Shown here piece by piece: positions 1 through 9,322 of a DNA stretch of 42,455 bases. The first letter of the stretch is position 1. Each line of letters starts with the position of its first letter. The DNA is from Clostridiales bacterium (lineage in GTDB: Bacteria > Bacillota > Clostridia > Christensenellales > CAG-138). The stretch covers positions 1-42,455 of the forward strand of contig WREI01000014.1 of the NCBI GenBank assembly GCA_009779405.1, given 5' to 3'. The notes beneath the pieces were generated by a model, which saw nothing but the letters and a program-made list of their open reading frames with translations, had not been told where the DNA came from and ran no database searches. Position numbers and translations under genes: made by a program.

Positions 1-10
1 AAGGGCGGAT

Positions 11-949
11 ATGTATGCCTATGGTTACGGATGGGATGGCATGATACCTCTCAGCAAGGAAGGGGCATTGGCGCTTTGGGATAAAGGTCATGAGATATTT
101 AGGCTGTACGAGAATGACGCCGAGGGGGCGGTAGACAACCGGGCCGATATAGAAAACTTCGACGGGCTGTTTGGTGTAGAGGATCCCGCGTGGGAGCGTG
201 AGAAGCGAGAGGAATCTTTTGAAGCGTTTATCATAAACCGTGAACGCTATAGCAAAGGTGAAGCGGTCGGTGAATGGCTTGCACTGCCCGCCGACGCCGA
301 TACCCTGCGCAATTTGCTGGAGCGTATAGGTGTAGGCGAACCGAGCGAGGAAGCGTTTACGGTTACCGCCGTCCGTGTACCGATGCCCGATTATCTTCGT
401 GACCATGTCACCAAATATGGCAGCCTTGATGAAATGAATATGCTGGCGGCATACCTAAGAGGCATGGCGGATTTCGAGTTTGGTAAGTTTCAGGCCATAC
501 TCGCGTATAATGGTCATATGGTCGGGAACGGAACGGCGGCACTTATAAATCTGCTTGACGAGGATAACCTCGCAGCGTTCAACATGATCCCCGCGGAGGA
601 TGCCGAGACATTGGGCCGGTACTACGCTGAAGAGAATGATGAGAAACCGGACGATGTTAGCTTCGAGCAGTACGGCCGTATGTGCCAACAGGAAGAGGGT
701 GGTGTATTTACCGAGTGGGGGTACCTTTACCCTCGATACGGTGAACTGCTGCCCATGTACACCGGCACGGTTCCCAACGAGTACAGAATCACCGATGAAG
801 CGCTTTGCGGCCTGCGCTCCCATACGCCGGAGCGCGGCGTGCCGGATGAGAAGCCGTCCGTCTTAGGCCAAATCCGCGAGGCGCGAAACACGCCACCGAC
901 ACTGCACAGGCAAAGAGACGGCCACAACATCGGAGAGCCCGACCTATGA
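11..949 (+). CDS. ArdA-like antirestriction protein (may be extended upstream of the window)
   Basis: 312-aa ORF; acidic protein with ArdA-like C-terminal half; directly precedes the mobC-like gene (overlapping ATGA). Confidence 0.6.
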   Translation: MYAYGYGWDGMIPLSKEGALALWDKGHEIFRLYENDAEGAVDNRADIENFDGLFGVEDPAWEREKREESFEAFIINRERYSKGEAVGEWLALPADADTLRNLLERIGVGEPSEEAFTVTAVRVPMPDYLRDHVTKYGSLDEMNMLAAYLRGMADFEFGKFQAILAYNGHMVGNGTAALINLLDEDNLAAFNMIPAEDAETLGRYYAEENDEKPDDVSFEQYGRMCQQEEGGVFTEWGYLYPRYGELLPMYTGTVPNEYRITDEALCGLRSHTPERGVPDEKPSVLGQIREARNTPPTLHRQRDGHNIGEPDL

Positions 950-1299
950 CATGGAAAGCACCGTCAGGCCGTAAGCGCGACGTGCATTTTCATCTTTGGG
1001 CCACAGATGAAGAGGCCGCGTTGATAAAGGGACGCATGGCCGCTACCGGCATAACGTCCTTTGGCGCGTTCGCGCGCAAGATGCTGATTGACGGATATCA
1101 TGTGAATATAGACCTGAGTGATGTGCGTGAGATGGTATCGCTGCTGCGCCGCTGCTCGAATAACGTCAATCAGATAGCGAAGCGCGCCAACGAAACCCGC
1201 AGCATTTATGCCGGCGACGTGAAGGATATACGCCGCCAGTATGATGCCCTGTGGGAAGCGGCAAACAAAATTCTGGCAGGGCTGGCGAAAATTAAATAA
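946..1299 (+). CDS. Plasmid mobilisation relaxosome protein, MobC-like
   Basis: 117 aa, 'LLRRCSNNVNQIAKRANE' signature of MobC-type proteins; upstream of a relaxase. Confidence 0.8.
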   Translation: MTWKAPSGRKRDVHFHLWATDEEAALIKGRMAATGITSFGAFARKMLIDGYHVNIDLSDVREMVSLLRRCSNNVNQIAKRANETRSIYAGDVKDIRRQYDALWEAANKILAGLAKIK

Positions 1300-1331
1300 G
1301 ACAAGCATTAACAAACTAAGGAGCAATTGAA

Positions 1332-1598
1332 ATGTCTGCTGTTAAATACGACACCTGCCCCACTTGCGGTCAGGAGCAAGCGCCCCATTCAGGCTGCACT
1401 ATCTCCCATATCACCATCGCCGGAAAAGAGCATGAGCGGATTCGTGTCGGCGACGCTTTGGACTTCGACCCTGATATGGACGAGGGACACATCTGCCACT
1501 ATTGCCTTGCGGGGAAGGGGCAGTTCCATCACGCAGGGTGCAATGCGGAGAGCTGCTTTGTGTGCGGCGGGCAGTGCGCATACTGCGCTTGCGAATAA
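1332..1598 (+). CDS. Small Cys-rich (zinc-binding-like) protein, paralogue A
   Basis: 88 aa with CPTCG, CHYC, CFVCGG, CAYCAC; similar to next ORF. Confidence 0.65.
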   Translation: MSAVKYDTCPTCGQEQAPHSGCTISHITIAGKEHERIRVGDALDFDPDMDEGHICHYCLAGKGQFHHAGCNAESCFVCGGQCAYCACE

Positions 1599-1712
1599 AG
1601 AAAGAAAACTATTTGCTGATGGCCTTGTGCTTTTCCTGGTAGTACGTTAACATCATATTAGCGTAATGGAAAACAGAATCCGAAAACATAAAAACGAGAG
1701 GAGAAAAAGAAA

Positions 1713-1988
1713 ATGTCGAAAGGAAAAAAGTACGCTGTCTGCACCGACTGTGGTCAGGAGATGGCCCCCGGCACGGGTTGTTTTGTAACACATCTTCTCA
1801 TTGGCGGGATCGAATACGAGCGGATTACGGTCGGTGATGAAATGGACTTTGACTCGAATATGGGTGAAGGTGATGTTTGTTCTGACTGTAATGCGGGTGT
1901 GGGTCAGTACCACCATACTGATTGTGATATCGAGCGCTGCCCGGTATGCGGGGGACAGCTCCTGTCCTGTGGCTGTGGGTTAGAGTGA
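1713..1988 (+). CDS. Small Cys-rich (zinc-binding-like) protein, paralogue B
   Basis: 91 aa with CTDCG, CSDC, CPVCGG, CGCG; co-linear with the preceding ORF (GxC..H..I.G.E.ERI.VGD..DFD..M.EG..C). Confidence 0.65.
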   Translation: MSKGKKYAVCTDCGQEMAPGTGCFVTHLLIGGIEYERITVGDEMDFDSNMGEGDVCSDCNAGVGQYHHTDCDIERCPVCGGQLLSCGCGLE

Positions 1989-2040
1989 GGGTGAAATAAT
2001 TAAGTGCCATCGGTCACGAATAAACTCCGGTACGGAAAAG

Positions 2041-2346
2041 TTGGTGATGACAATGAAACTTGTTTTGAGAATCTTAGCGACACCTGTTTGGGGCGCACTG
2101 GCTTTGATAGTTGCGGTCGTCTCATTCGTTGTATCCAGCGCCGGGTTTGTCCTTTGGATCATATCAGGCTTGGTCTGTGTTGCCTGTGTGGTGCTGTTGT
2201 TCACGCACCACACAGCGGGCGGGATCGCGTTCATAGTGATAGCGTTCCTGCTTAGCCCATACGGGATTCCTGCTCTGTTGCGCAAACTGGTATGTCTTTT
2301 GGATGGTGCGCGCGCTGCATTGAAAAGGTTTATCATGGGTCGGTAA
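2041..2346 (+). CDS. Small membrane protein, CD1845-family-like
   Basis: 101 aa, two to three hydrophobic segments, position between mobC and relaxase as in Tn1549-like elements. Confidence 0.55.
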   Translation: MVMTMKLVLRILATPVWGALALIVAVVSFVVSSAGFVLWIISGLVCVACVVLLFTHHTAGGIAFIVIAFLLSPYGIPALLRKLVCLLDGARAALKRFIMGR

Positions 2347-2360
2347 GTTTATTGCTTTCG

Positions 2361-2395
2361 AAAAGCTCTCTCGAATTGTATCGGGAGAGCTTTTT
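2361..2395 (+). terminator. Rho-independent terminator
   Basis: AAAAGCTCTC ... GGAGAGC TTTTT hairpin and T-run. Confidence 0.75.
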
Positions 2396-2429
2396 ATTCT
2401 GCTTTTACTTCTTATGGAGGTGATTTCCC

Positions 2430-3857
2430 TTGGCGACTACACGCATAACCCCTATCCACACAGGCAAGGGCCGGGGCGTTGCAAAAGCGCTGCGAGACGT
2501 CACCGGTTATATGAAGAACCCGCTCAAGACTGAGGGCGGTGAGTTCATCTCAGCCTTTGAGTGCGCACCCGAAACTGCTGACGCGGAGTTCCTTTTGAGC
2601 AAGTCGCGCTACCTCGCCCTCACAGGGCGGGAGCAGGGCAGGCGCGATGTGATTGCTTATCATATCCGTCAGAGCTTCAAGCCCGACGAGATTACGCCGG
2701 AGGAAGCAAACACTGTCGGGTACGAGTTTGCCATGCGGTTCACTAAGGGGCGGCACGCTTTTATTGTCTGTACGCACACCGACCGTGCGCATATTCATAA
2801 CCATATTGTTTGGAATTCTACTACTCTGGAGTGCACAAAAAAGTTTCGCAACTTCATTGGCTCATCCTTCGCCCTGCGCAGGTGCAGTGATACAATTTGC
2901 GTGGAGCGCGGTCTGTCCATTATAGAAAACCCCAAGCCAAGCCCCGGACGTGATTACGCCCGCCATATGTTTCCTGCCGGTAAACCGCCGTCGTTTCAGA
3001 GCAGGCTCCGTGCTGCCATAGACACCGCGCTTGCGCAGGGGCCCACTTCCTTTGAGGACTTCCTTTCGCTCATGCGAGAATCAGGGTACACGGTCAACAC
3101 GAACCGAAAGCACATCACCTTCCTCCTGCCCGGTCAGAAACAGGCGACGCGCATGGATACACTCCGAGGGGAGCATACCGAGTCAGCTGTCAGGGAACGT
3201 ATTGGAGACCGGCGCGCACTCGCTTCCGGCAGTAGAGAGACAGCTATAACGGAAGCGGGCCCGAGACCAAGTCTGTTGATTGATATAGAGGCTATACTGC
3301 GGCAGGGCAAGGGCGAAGGCTACGCGCGTTGGGCAAAGGTATTCAATCTCAAACAGGCCGCGCAGACGCTTATCTTTCTGCAGGAGCGTGGCCTTGACAG
3401 TTACGACGCCCTGAAAGAAAAAACAGCAGCAGCCAAAACACGTTTCGGCACTTTATCTGGCAGGATTAAAGAACTTGAAGCCGGATTGAAAGTCAACGCG
3501 GAACTGCAAAAACATATCGTAACCTATTCCAAAACACGCGATACCTACACGGCGTACCGCAAGGCAGGGTACTCGAAAAAGTTCCGCGAAACACATGAGG
3601 CGGATATCCTGCTGCACCAAACGGCGAAGAAGGCATTCGACGCACTCGGTTACGGCAAGGACAAAAAGATTCCGTCCGTCGCTTCCCTGCGTGCGAGCTA
3701 CACCGCCGCTCTGGAAGAAAAAAAGAAAGCTTACGCCGGATACCGGGAAGCCAAGGCCGAGATGCGCGACCTGCTTCTTGCCCGCGAAAACGTCGAACGC
3801 CTGCTCAACATTCCCGGCGGTGCGCGCGAACACGAACCCGAACGTGCGGAGGTTTAG
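2430..3857 (+). CDS. Relaxase/mobilisation nuclease (MobA/VirD2-type)
   Basis: 475 aa, TTG start; 'HTDRAHIHNHIVWNS' three-histidine motif; N-terminal 'TRITPIHTGKGRGVAKALRDVTGYMKNP'. Confidence 0.9.
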   Translation: MATTRITPIHTGKGRGVAKALRDVTGYMKNPLKTEGGEFISAFECAPETADAEFLLSKSRYLALTGREQGRRDVIAYHIRQSFKPDEITPEEANTVGYEFAMRFTKGRHAFIVCTHTDRAHIHNHIVWNSTTLECTKKFRNFIGSSFALRRCSDTICVERGLSIIENPKPSPGRDYARHMFPAGKPPSFQSRLRAAIDTALAQGPTSFEDFLSLMRESGYTVNTNRKHITFLLPGQKQATRMDTLRGEHTESAVRERIGDRRALASGSRETAITEAGPRPSLLIDIEAILRQGKGEGYARWAKVFNLKQAAQTLIFLQERGLDSYDALKEKTAAAKTRFGTLSGRIKELEAGLKVNAELQKHIVTYSKTRDTYTAYRKAGYSKKFRETHEADILLHQTAKKAFDALGYGKDKKIPSVASLRASYTAALEEKKKAYAGYREAKAEMRDLLLARENVERLLNIPGGAREHEPERAEV

Positions 3858-3949
3858 CTTGCGGTCGTACTCAAAATAGCGGCAAGGCCGCGCAGCCGTC
3901 CCGCCTTTGGCGGGGCGATCTGGGGGTTCGGGGTTCTCCCCGACGAGCG
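3650..3949. repeat. Direct repeat copy 1: relaxase 3' end plus downstream sequence
   Basis: TACGGCAAGGACAAAAAGATTCCGTCCGTCGC...CCCGCCTTTGGCGGGGCGATC; diverged copy at 10531-10820. Confidence 0.85.
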
Positions 3950-4034
3950 GCAGGCAGGACTTTGGAGTCCAGCCTGCCTTGCTCGCCAAACTTATACACA
4001 CCTGTGTATAACGCCGGTTATACGCACATTTTTG

Positions 4035-4226
4035 TTATACACAGATAAGCTGAAAAAACGAGAAACGATGGGATTTTGGAGACAAAAACCGTGCATAATA
4101 TTTCTTGGAAAGTGGCGCCGCGAGGATACGCGTGAACCCTCGCGGCAGCAAAGAAGTTAGTTCCTTGACCAGCGCTTGCACGCCGCTCACATCCTTGATG
4201 CCCCGCTTCTCAATGAGCCGCCGCAT
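4035..4226 (-). pseudogene. Possible N-terminal remnant of an IS256/mutator-type transposase
   Basis: 'MRRLIEKRGIKDVSGVQALVKELT' resembles the N-terminus of IS256-family transposases; the rest does not continue. Confidence 0.35.
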
Positions 4227-4367
4227 TAGAGTTTTCTCTTTTCTTGGGATTTTAAAACCTCCATTGGCTTTATTTTACTTGGCTCTTGAGGTTTACACAA
4301 TTTTCTCGGCGGTCTCCGTCTATGCAGAATATCTATTAAGGCAACCTGCCGCCCTACTTGCGCTCTC

Positions 4368-5069
4368 TTATTTTGGTCTGATTATTTTAGCTTCGGATTT
4401 GATCTTCTCCACGATGCATGAACCTGAACCGTTACAGGTCGGGCATGTTCCAATCCCACAATAAGCATAAAAGGGTTCACCTACATACGCGTCACTGACT
4501 GTACCAGTTCCATTGCAACCGAAGCAGGTTTCGTGAACTTCGTACCGATATTCGTATGTGACCTCTACAGCGCGGCAGCGAGAACAAGTGCCATGATATG
4601 TTTCTGTATCTGCTCCCCCCCATTCATATGAATTGGGGTTAAAATTCGGGCCTTTCTTAAAATCGTGATATATGCCTTCGCATATTGAGCATCTGCATTC
4701 ATGATTAAGATTATGCCCTTCACTGCGTATAGCCCCACAACGCTTGCATTTGCAACCGTTATAATTGTGTTTTATTCCGGTACACCATTTTTCCCAATGA
4801 ATTGCCGGCCATTTTTCATGCACAATCGCGTATAAAATTATGCTGAGCAATAGAAACAATAATGCCAATATTACTGCAATACCAAAGCGATCGTCATTTA
4901 TGGTATCTCCAAGGAGTAGAGCGCCAAGATTAAATATTGCAATTACAGTTAGAATACAAAAAATAACGCATGGTATAATACATAAAGCTTTCAAAACAAC
5001 TCGCATAGCAACTCCTTCCGCCTTTACGGCTTGGCTGATTTCTTTGTTTCCTGTTGGCTCACGCAACAA
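4368..5069 (-). CDS. Membrane protein with Cys-rich / DnaJ-zinc-finger-like C-terminal region
   Basis: 233 aa (start may be the internal Met at 5006); two hydrophobic segments, then multiple CxxC/CxGxG motifs (CFGCNGTG, CPTCNGSG). Confidence 0.6.
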   Translation of the reverse strand: MLREPTGNKEISQAVKAEGVAMRVVLKALCIIPCVIFCILTVIAIFNLGALLLGDTINDDRFGIAVILALLFLLLSIILYAIVHEKWPAIHWEKWCTGIKHNYNGCKCKRCGAIRSEGHNLNHECRCSICEGIYHDFKKGPNFNPNSYEWGGADTETYHGTCSRCRAVEVTYEYRYEVHETCFGCNGTGTVSDAYVGEPFYAYCGIGTCPTCNGSGSCIVEKIKSEAKIIRPK

Positions 5070-6290
5070 CTATATAGACCCTTCTGTTCTTGCGTGTTTG
5101 CACCGCTTGCATACATATTCTTCGTCGCACACGATATATTCAAAATCGTGCCCGTGCGCGTTGCAATACCGCTCACCATTTACATTTTCATATCCGCAGC
5201 GCTTGCATATATAATCATCTTCGCTGTCGGAATACAAATGATCGAGTAAATCGCTTTGATTCTTGCAGAAAATGTGCGGGTATCTGGCGCTGAGTATATC
5301 CGCCGCTTTTCTTGCGATTCTTTTGCCTCTGAGCATATGGAAAGCGATTTCACAGATCAGCAGTTCCGTATCCTTTCCTATGATTTCTGAGAGAAGCCGA
5401 TCATCATGTATCTGTCTGACGGCATCGTAGCAGACAAGCCTATCGTCGCTGTTCATGGCGAATTCCAACAGTATGCTTTCATCGCTTATGCGGTTTATCG
5501 CGGCACGGCGAACCGCTTCGCTTATGTCCGTTCGCGCTATTTCCGCCAGAATGGCTTCGTCATTTATTTTTCGTACCGCGATGGCTCTGACCCATGGATC
5601 CGCGTTCGTCTTCGCTATCTCGATCAGGGCGGGCGCATCCGTTATTTGTGCCGCTGCGGCTTTGCGGACGGTTTCGCTTGCATCCGTCTTGGCCATCTCT
5701 ATCAGAGCAGCGGTCTGCGTAATTTTCTTCACTGCGATTGCGCGGATAGTTTCATCTTCGTCCGTCTTTGCGATTTCTATCAGGGCGCTTTCGGCCTGTA
5801 TTCTTTCCACAGCGGCCGAGCGCACGCTTGCATCCGCATCCGTTTTGGCGATTTCGATGCGGGCGGCTTCGTCCATCATTTTTTGGACGGCGGTTCTGCG
5901 AACCTCCGGGTCTGCATCGGTTTTCGCCAGCGCGGTCAGAAAGGGCATTCTGTGCGTATCGCTTTCGTTCGGGAGCACGCCGAGGGCGGCCTTCCGTACA
6001 AACGGGTGCTTGTTTGCCTTCGCGATTTCTTCCAGCTCCTCTGTGTTCGTCACTTTTATTGCGGCAATACGGCGCTGTTTATCGATTGTATAAGGGGCTA
6101 CATCGTATTGCGAATGAAAACCCCTACCATCCCTGTCGTATTCGTATTCCGTTTCCGTCCTGTATATTTCCAGCAGCGTGTCCCCGTCGAAGGATTCCTT
6201 GACCCCTATTCGGAAATTTGCGTAGGCTTCGGCTGTGTTTACAACGGCCTCAATGATTGCACTTAAGGCGTTTCTGCCATTCTCTTCCAT
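5070..6290 (-). CDS. HEAT-repeat-like protein with C-terminal zinc ribbon
   Basis: 406 aa; repeated 'LIEIAKTDADxxVRxxAVxxI' units of ~25-30 aa; C-terminal CKRCGYEN...CKRCKHA. Confidence 0.75.
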   Translation of the reverse strand: MEENGRNALSAIIEAVVNTAEAYANFRIGVKESFDGDTLLEIYRTETEYEYDRDGRGFHSQYDVAPYTIDKQRRIAAIKVTNTEELEEIAKANKHPFVRKAALGVLPNESDTHRMPFLTALAKTDADPEVRRTAVQKMMDEAARIEIAKTDADASVRSAAVERIQAESALIEIAKTDEDETIRAIAVKKITQTAALIEMAKTDASETVRKAAAAQITDAPALIEIAKTNADPWVRAIAVRKINDEAILAEIARTDISEAVRRAAINRISDESILLEFAMNSDDRLVCYDAVRQIHDDRLLSEIIGKDTELLICEIAFHMLRGKRIARKAADILSARYPHIFCKNQSDLLDHLYSDSEDDYICKRCGYENVNGERYCNAHGHDFEYIVCDEEYVCKRCKHARTEGSI

Positions 6291-6299
6291 GTGCCCTCC

Positions 6300-6554
6300 T
6301 TATACCCATTCCATGATGCGCTCGTTGAACACCCGTTTCCTCGGTTCCGGGTCATACCACTCAAGATAATCGTCCCAGACCTGAAAATCCCGTTCCTCCA
6401 CTTCCCATTTGCAGGCGCGATTGGTGCACTGCGCCGTGTAAATGTGGAAGGTGCCGCCGTCCGTCGCGTCATAGTCCCCATTTTGGTCCAACTGCCAATA
6501 GAACAGTCTCACTTCGCTATTGCATAGGGGACAATATATTTTTTCAGTATCCAT
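6300..6554 (-). CDS. Small hypothetical protein with CxxC pair
   Basis: 84 aa, 'YCPLCNSEVRLFYW' and 'CTNRACKWEVEERDF'. Confidence 0.5.
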   Translation of the reverse strand: MDTEKIYCPLCNSEVRLFYWQLDQNGDYDATDGGTFHIYTAQCTNRACKWEVEERDFQVWDDYLEWYDPEPRKRVFNERIMEWV

Positions 6555-7047
6555 CGCAATTCACATTCCTTTCATATTGTTTGCGTATGATCACCAACGC
6601 CTTCTTATAGTCCGGATCATCCAAGGCCATTCTTGCGTTTTCCTCGGCGCATACCTCCAAATGGCCCATGATACCGTGAACTGCGATTCGGTCGCCGGGC
6701 GTCAGCTTGGTTAATGATGCCGCTTGCGGCGGCAGCGCAACTCTGCCGGCCCGATCCCATTCGACTGTTGACGCGGATTCCGTTATCATGTGCAATCGAA
6801 TCGACGCTTTTCTTTTCACGGACTGCGTCTTTGCCATGCGGCGGCTCTCGTGAAGCGTATTCACATATGCTTCGAATTGACGTTCGGGATAAACCCGTAG
6901 CGAGCCGTGGATAATAATGATCGCGCGACAGCCCGTTGCCGAACCTTTCACAAGTAGCCTGAGATATTCGGCCGGTAGAATGAATCCGCAATTGCAATCT
7001 AAGACACTTCCATACGCGCCGATAAATATTCGTTTTGGCCTTCCCAT
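6544..7047 (-). CDS. MraZ / AbrB-fold-like DNA-binding protein
   Basis: Internal Met at 7047: 'MGRPKRIFIGAYGSVLDCNCGFILPAEYLRLL' and 'GRVALPPQAASLTKLTPGDRIAVHGIMGHLEVCAEENARM' match the two MraZ-type half-domains in pattern. Confidence 0.55.
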   Translation of the reverse strand: MGRPKRIFIGAYGSVLDCNCGFILPAEYLRLLVKGSATGCRAIIIIHGSLRVYPERQFEAYVNTLHESRRMAKTQSVKRKASIRLHMITESASTVEWDRAGRVALPPQAASLTKLTPGDRIAVHGIMGHLEVCAEENARMALDDPDYKKALVIIRKQYERNVNCDGY

Positions 7048-7057
7048 GATGTAAGCC

Positions 7058-7873
7058 TCACTTATATTTTCTATACATGTCAAAAGCGGGATGCAGTTTA
7101 CACGCGTCGGAATACGCCGCGACAATAAAACCTGCTCGGTCATTGAAATAGCCAACGCACCTGTTGTTTTGGGGATGCATGAGGTGAACCACTGGATGGA
7201 AGAAGGAATCGCCCTTGAAATCCCCTTCCCTTACATGGATTGTCGCCAAATCGGCTGCCCGCAAATCTATCTCAAATACACCCTCGATAGCGTGATCTAT
7301 CGGATTTATGTAGCGGCCTACGTATTCAATAGGGGTGGGGATTGTGACGGGCTCCGGATTGAGTGTCCAATACCTTTCGCAGAAGGCCCGCTGCGTATCG
7401 GTGTCCGCTTGCGTGTGGACATTCTCAATCTGTATCAATCGATCATCGATTGTCAGCATAATCAACTCTTCCCGCAAAACTTCTCGGCAGGCTGTTTCCA
7501 AAAACGACTCCCCATATTCCTGACAACCGCCGCACGGCTTGTAGTGACACTTATCCTCTCGTTCATCAAACACGGCAACCAAGCCATATCCCTCTGTGTT
7601 ATTTCCGAGTGAAACCAAAATATGTACGATTGCCCCGCCGTAAAAGATATGTTCCAACGCACGAATTCCGCGATTCACGCGAAACCGTTTCATTTCTGTC
7701 AGCCCATACCCGATAACCGGCCGAGCCGTGTTGCCACAGACCTCGTAAACCGGGGTCACATGGGGCGGAGGGTTCTCTGTTTCAAATACTTTCCCGCAGC
7801 CATTGAGAAATGCGCGCGTATCGGCATTCAACTTGCTATAAGGGATGCCCTGCGTATCGATTTTAACATCCAC
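7058..7873 (-). CDS. Nudix hydrolase-like protein
   Basis: 271 aa; Nudix box pattern GCQEYGESFLETACREVLREEL (Gx5Ex7REVxEE-like). Confidence 0.7.
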   Translation of the reverse strand: MDVKIDTQGIPYSKLNADTRAFLNGCGKVFETENPPPHVTPVYEVCGNTARPVIGYGLTEMKRFRVNRGIRALEHIFYGGAIVHILVSLGNNTEGYGLVAVFDEREDKCHYKPCGGCQEYGESFLETACREVLREELIMLTIDDRLIQIENVHTQADTDTQRAFCERYWTLNPEPVTIPTPIEYVGRYINPIDHAIEGVFEIDLRAADLATIHVREGDFKGDSFFHPVVHLMHPQNNRCVGYFNDRAGFIVAAYSDACKLHPAFDMYRKYK

Positions 7874-9305
7874 GTTGTTTGCCTCCTTTTTTATGGATGA
7901 CTACATCTTCACTAAAGGCATAATCTTGCACTTCGGTCTGCTGCCTGGGGATTTCTATTTCGGTAAGCCCGGTGGAAGCAAATGCGTTGTGCTCTATCAC
8001 CCTAAGATTTCGCGGGAGCTGGAACGTCTTTAGTTTGCGGCATCCGCAAAAGGCCGCAGCGCCGATTTCCGCAACGGAGTCGGGCAGGATTGAGTTTATC
8101 AGGCCACTTTCCGCAAAAGCCCTCGGCGTTACTTGGGTCATGCCGCCGGGGTGGAAAAGGGTGTCTAATTGCTCACATTCGGAAAACGCCCGTTCGCCTA
8201 TATATCCTATTGTGGAGGGCAACGCGGCTGCGGCCAAGCCGCTCGTCGCAAACGCCTTTTCGCCGATTGCCCGGAGCCCTATAGGCCATATGATATGCTG
8301 CCGCGCTTGGTTTCTGAAAGCTTCTTTTCCGATGCCCCAAATTTCATCGGGGCACTCCAAAATTCTCGGTGACCCCAAGCTGCGGGTTAGGATCCCGCGG
8401 TAAGTATAGATGCGGGCATGGTCGCCGATATGGATTTCTGTCTGTGTGCCGGGCGGCTGCTCCTTTATTCCTTTGACAATATCCATGCAATACTTGGCGT
8501 TGTGTTCCCGCTCTATGTCGAGAATCCGCGCTTTTACAACATGGAAATATTCCCGATCCCGGCGTCTCCGCCAGTCGTCTTGCGTAAAGGAACGTGTATA
8601 GTGCGCGAAGGCCGATAACTTGGGAAAATCGCAATAGAAGGCCTCGTATTCGGCAAAAAGTTCTTTGCGCATGGAGAGCCAGAGAGCATCCATGAGTACG
8701 GCGTTGTCAAAATCAGAGCATGGCCTTAAACCCGCATTGTTCATATGTGTTATGATGCAATCTGGCAGGGGAATCGGCAGACCCAAGCCGTTTGCCTCCA
8801 CCGCAAACAATAAATCCTTGTAATTCTTACTTGAAGACGGGCTTACAGGCGCGTCACAAAGAGCAGCCAAAAGCTTACGGTATTTTTCCGCAAACCCATA
8901 TTCGCGTGCTTCGATGGCGCCGTTGTTTTCTATCCATTTTCTTTCAAACGCCGCGCTTTCTTCGGGGGTATCGGTTGTTAAAAATCGCTCCCACAGCATC
9001 CTAAGCCTCCGCTTTTTCATGCGCTTGCGCGCAATCACGCAATAAAGCGCGAGAGCCATACCATAATGAAATGTCGCGGCGTCACTATCGCAATAAAGCT
9101 TGTGCGCGTCGCCGGCGAGATCCAACAAATTGGGCAAGTCGTCGGCGCGCATCTCATCCAAATGGTTTTGGCAGATGTCAACCAGAATTTCCGTGCGCGA
9201 CAGGAATTGAACGCAACTCTCCTCGCTATCTGCAGATTGCCTTAAGTTCAAGAGTGCGTCCATTTCTGATTTTATGTAATCCAGCTCTCTGTTCACGCGG
9301 CCCAT
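7863..9305 (-). CDS. Leucine-rich repeat (LRR_5/BspA-type) protein
   Basis: 480 aa; C-terminal repeats 'IGEKAFATSGLAAAALPSTIGYIGERAFSECEQL', 'IGAAAFCGCRKLKTFQLPRNLRVIEHNAFASTGL'. Confidence 0.75.
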   Translation of the reverse strand: MGRVNRELDYIKSEMDALLNLRQSADSEESCVQFLSRTEILVDICQNHLDEMRADDLPNLLDLAGDAHKLYCDSDAATFHYGMALALYCVIARKRMKKRRLRMLWERFLTTDTPEESAAFERKWIENNGAIEAREYGFAEKYRKLLAALCDAPVSPSSSKNYKDLLFAVEANGLGLPIPLPDCIITHMNNAGLRPCSDFDNAVLMDALWLSMRKELFAEYEAFYCDFPKLSAFAHYTRSFTQDDWRRRRDREYFHVVKARILDIEREHNAKYCMDIVKGIKEQPPGTQTEIHIGDHARIYTYRGILTRSLGSPRILECPDEIWGIGKEAFRNQARQHIIWPIGLRAIGEKAFATSGLAAAALPSTIGYIGERAFSECEQLDTLFHPGGMTQVTPRAFAESGLINSILPDSVAEIGAAAFCGCRKLKTFQLPRNLRVIEHNAFASTGLTEIEIPRQQTEVQDYAFSEDVVIHKKGGKQRGC

Positions 9306-9322
9306 ATCGTCATATCCTTTCT

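Noticed and set aside
5406-6266. 286-aa plus-strand ORF and other overlapping frames (5455-6093, 5768-6202)
   Set aside because: Antisense shadow of the repeat-rich HEAT gene; composition is not protein-like.
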